DNA of 64,000 nt from Anaerostipes caccae L1-92 (lineage in GTDB: Bacteria > Bacillota > Clostridia > Lachnospirales > Lachnospiraceae). A program made the translations under genes and the position numbers. Of this stretch, positions 61,167-64,000 are shown piece by piece (position 1 is the first letter of the stretch; each line of letters starts with the position of its first letter). Location: NCBI RefSeq assembly GCF_014467075.1, contig NZ_AP023027.1:3071001-3135000 (forward strand), written 5' to 3'. The notes under the pieces were generated by a model. That model made no database searches, had not been told where the DNA came from, and saw only the letters and a program-made list of their open reading frames with translations.

Positions 61167-61240
61167 TGGACCCTCGGGGACTCGAACCCCGGACCGATCG
61201 GTTATGAGCCGATTGCTCTAACCAACTGAGCTAAAGGTCC
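61167..61240 (-). tRNA. tRNA with CAT anticodon (Met elongator or Ile2)
   Basis: Acceptor GGACCTT/AGGGTCC, anticodon loop CTCATAA in stem ATCGG/CCGAT, discriminator A. The three G-C pairs that mark the initiator anticodon stem are absent. Whether it is elongator Met or a lysidine-modified Ile2 tRNA cannot be decided by eye. Confidence 0.93.
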
Positions 61241-61274
61241 TTATCTTCTCACCACTTAACGTCCAAGTGTATGA

Positions 61275-61347
61275 AGCCGTTGACCGGACTTGAACCGGTA
61301 ACCTGCTGATTACAAATCAGCTGCTCTGCCAATTGAGCCACAACGGC
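61275..61347 (-). tRNA. tRNA-Thr (TGT)
   Basis: Acceptor GCCGTTG/CAACGGC, anticodon loop TTTGTAA in stem GCTGA/TCAGC. Discriminator reads T, and CCA is not encoded. Shares its acceptor stem sequence with the neighbouring tRNA-Leu. Confidence 0.95.
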
Positions 61348-61363
61348 GAAATATGAAGCTGAA

Positions 61364-61435
61364 TGACTCCAACGGGATTTGAACCCGTGTTACCGCCGTG
61401 AAAGGGCGGTGTCTTAACCACTTGACCATGGAGCC
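61364..61435 (-). tRNA. tRNA-Glu (TTC)
   Basis: Acceptor GGCTCCA/TGGAGTC, anticodon loop CTTTCAC in stem CCGCC/GGCGG, discriminator A, no encoded CCA. Confidence 0.96.
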
Positions 61436-61468
61436 TTGTTTCTTTGACCGCTTCACGGTCTTACTAAA

Positions 61469-61541
61469 CTCCCCGAGCTGGGCTCGAACCAGCGACAACA
61501 CGGTTAACAGCCGTGCGCTCTACCAACTGAGCTATCGAGGA
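61469..61541 (-). tRNA. tRNA-Asn (GTT)
   Basis: Acceptor TCCTCGA/TCGGGGA, anticodon loop CTGTTAA in stem CACGG/CCGTG, discriminator G. First tRNA after 23S in the direction of transcription. Confidence 0.96.
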
Positions 61542-61691
61542 TCATTCTTTTTATTCTTTCCTTTTTCTTTTGAAATATACCTTGTAATGCAAAGCATATC
61601 GTCCGTAGGACATGTAATACGGGATGCCCTGTGGGTATACCTTCAAAACTACATACAGAACGTTCCATCAAACTTTCTTCCTTACCTTTCC
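61542..61691 (-). other. 23S-tRNA spacer without 5S rRNA
   Basis: About 150 bp with a partly self-complementary stretch (GTCCTACGGAC hairpin, outer ATACC/GGTAT), likely the 23S 3' processing stem. The expected 5S consensus segments were not found on either strand. Confidence 0.6.

Positions 61692-64000
<2,309 letters not shown>

Overview
The window looks like a chromosomal segment of a gut-type anaerobic Firmicute, most likely a Lachnospiraceae; a sugar-alcohol user such as Anaerostipes would fit, but I cannot fix the genus. The signs are pyruvate:ferredoxin oxidoreductase, many PTS loci with PRD regulators, strong GGAGG ribosome binding sites, a minimal SufCB-type Fe-S pair and an rRNA/tRNA block whose tRNAs do not encode CCA. 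I see no CRISPR array, insertion sequence or prophage.

Layout. 1-11.8 kb: housekeeping genes (nifJ, cut at the left edge, mltG, cyclophilin, a HAD phosphatase, clpB), a TetR/MFS pair and sfsA. 11.9-17.8 kb: a c-di-GMP block, with a secreted PPEP/lethal-factor-like zinc protease behind two tandem c-di-GMP-I riboswitches, an ABC ATPase/permease pair, an Hpt protein, a REC-GGDEF diguanylate cyclase and a PHP phosphoesterase. 17.8-22.6 kb: a frameshifted MATE gene, a lysE/XRE-cupin divergent pair, and VOC and FAD proteins. 22.7-37.8 kb: two related alditol PTS loci. One carries hexulose-6-phosphate synthase and isomerase; the two share paralogous 417-aa dehydrogenases, DeoR regulators and similar promoters. 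37.9-41.3 kb: an AIM24-like gene, pyrG, a probable 6S RNA and two small membrane or lipoprotein genes. 41.5-51.2 kb: an eleven-gene minus-strand PTS locus with aldolase, DhaK/DhaL, RpiB, an epimerase-like protein and a cupin. 51.5-60.6 kb: two NlpC/P60 cell-wall hydrolases with matching WalR-like promoters, degV, an unusual Fpg-like protein, a serine recombinase followed by inverted crossover-like sites and a second diguanylate cyclase, then DtxR and SufCB-type genes. 60.7-64 kb: eight tRNA genes and the 3' part of 23S rRNA, with no 5S gene between them.

How the parts may connect. Two diguanylate cyclases and a tandem c-di-GMP riboswitch lie in one window. The second cyclase sits 37 bp past a site that forms an inverted pair with one next to a serine recombinase. 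My leading hypothesis is a phase-variable DNA switch that sets c-di-GMP output, with the riboswitch-controlled protease as one possible target. The carbohydrate half is built around phosphorylated alditols or ketoses feeding F6P, Ru5P/Xu5P and triose phosphates. All functions are inferred from reading the sequence; no database search was run.
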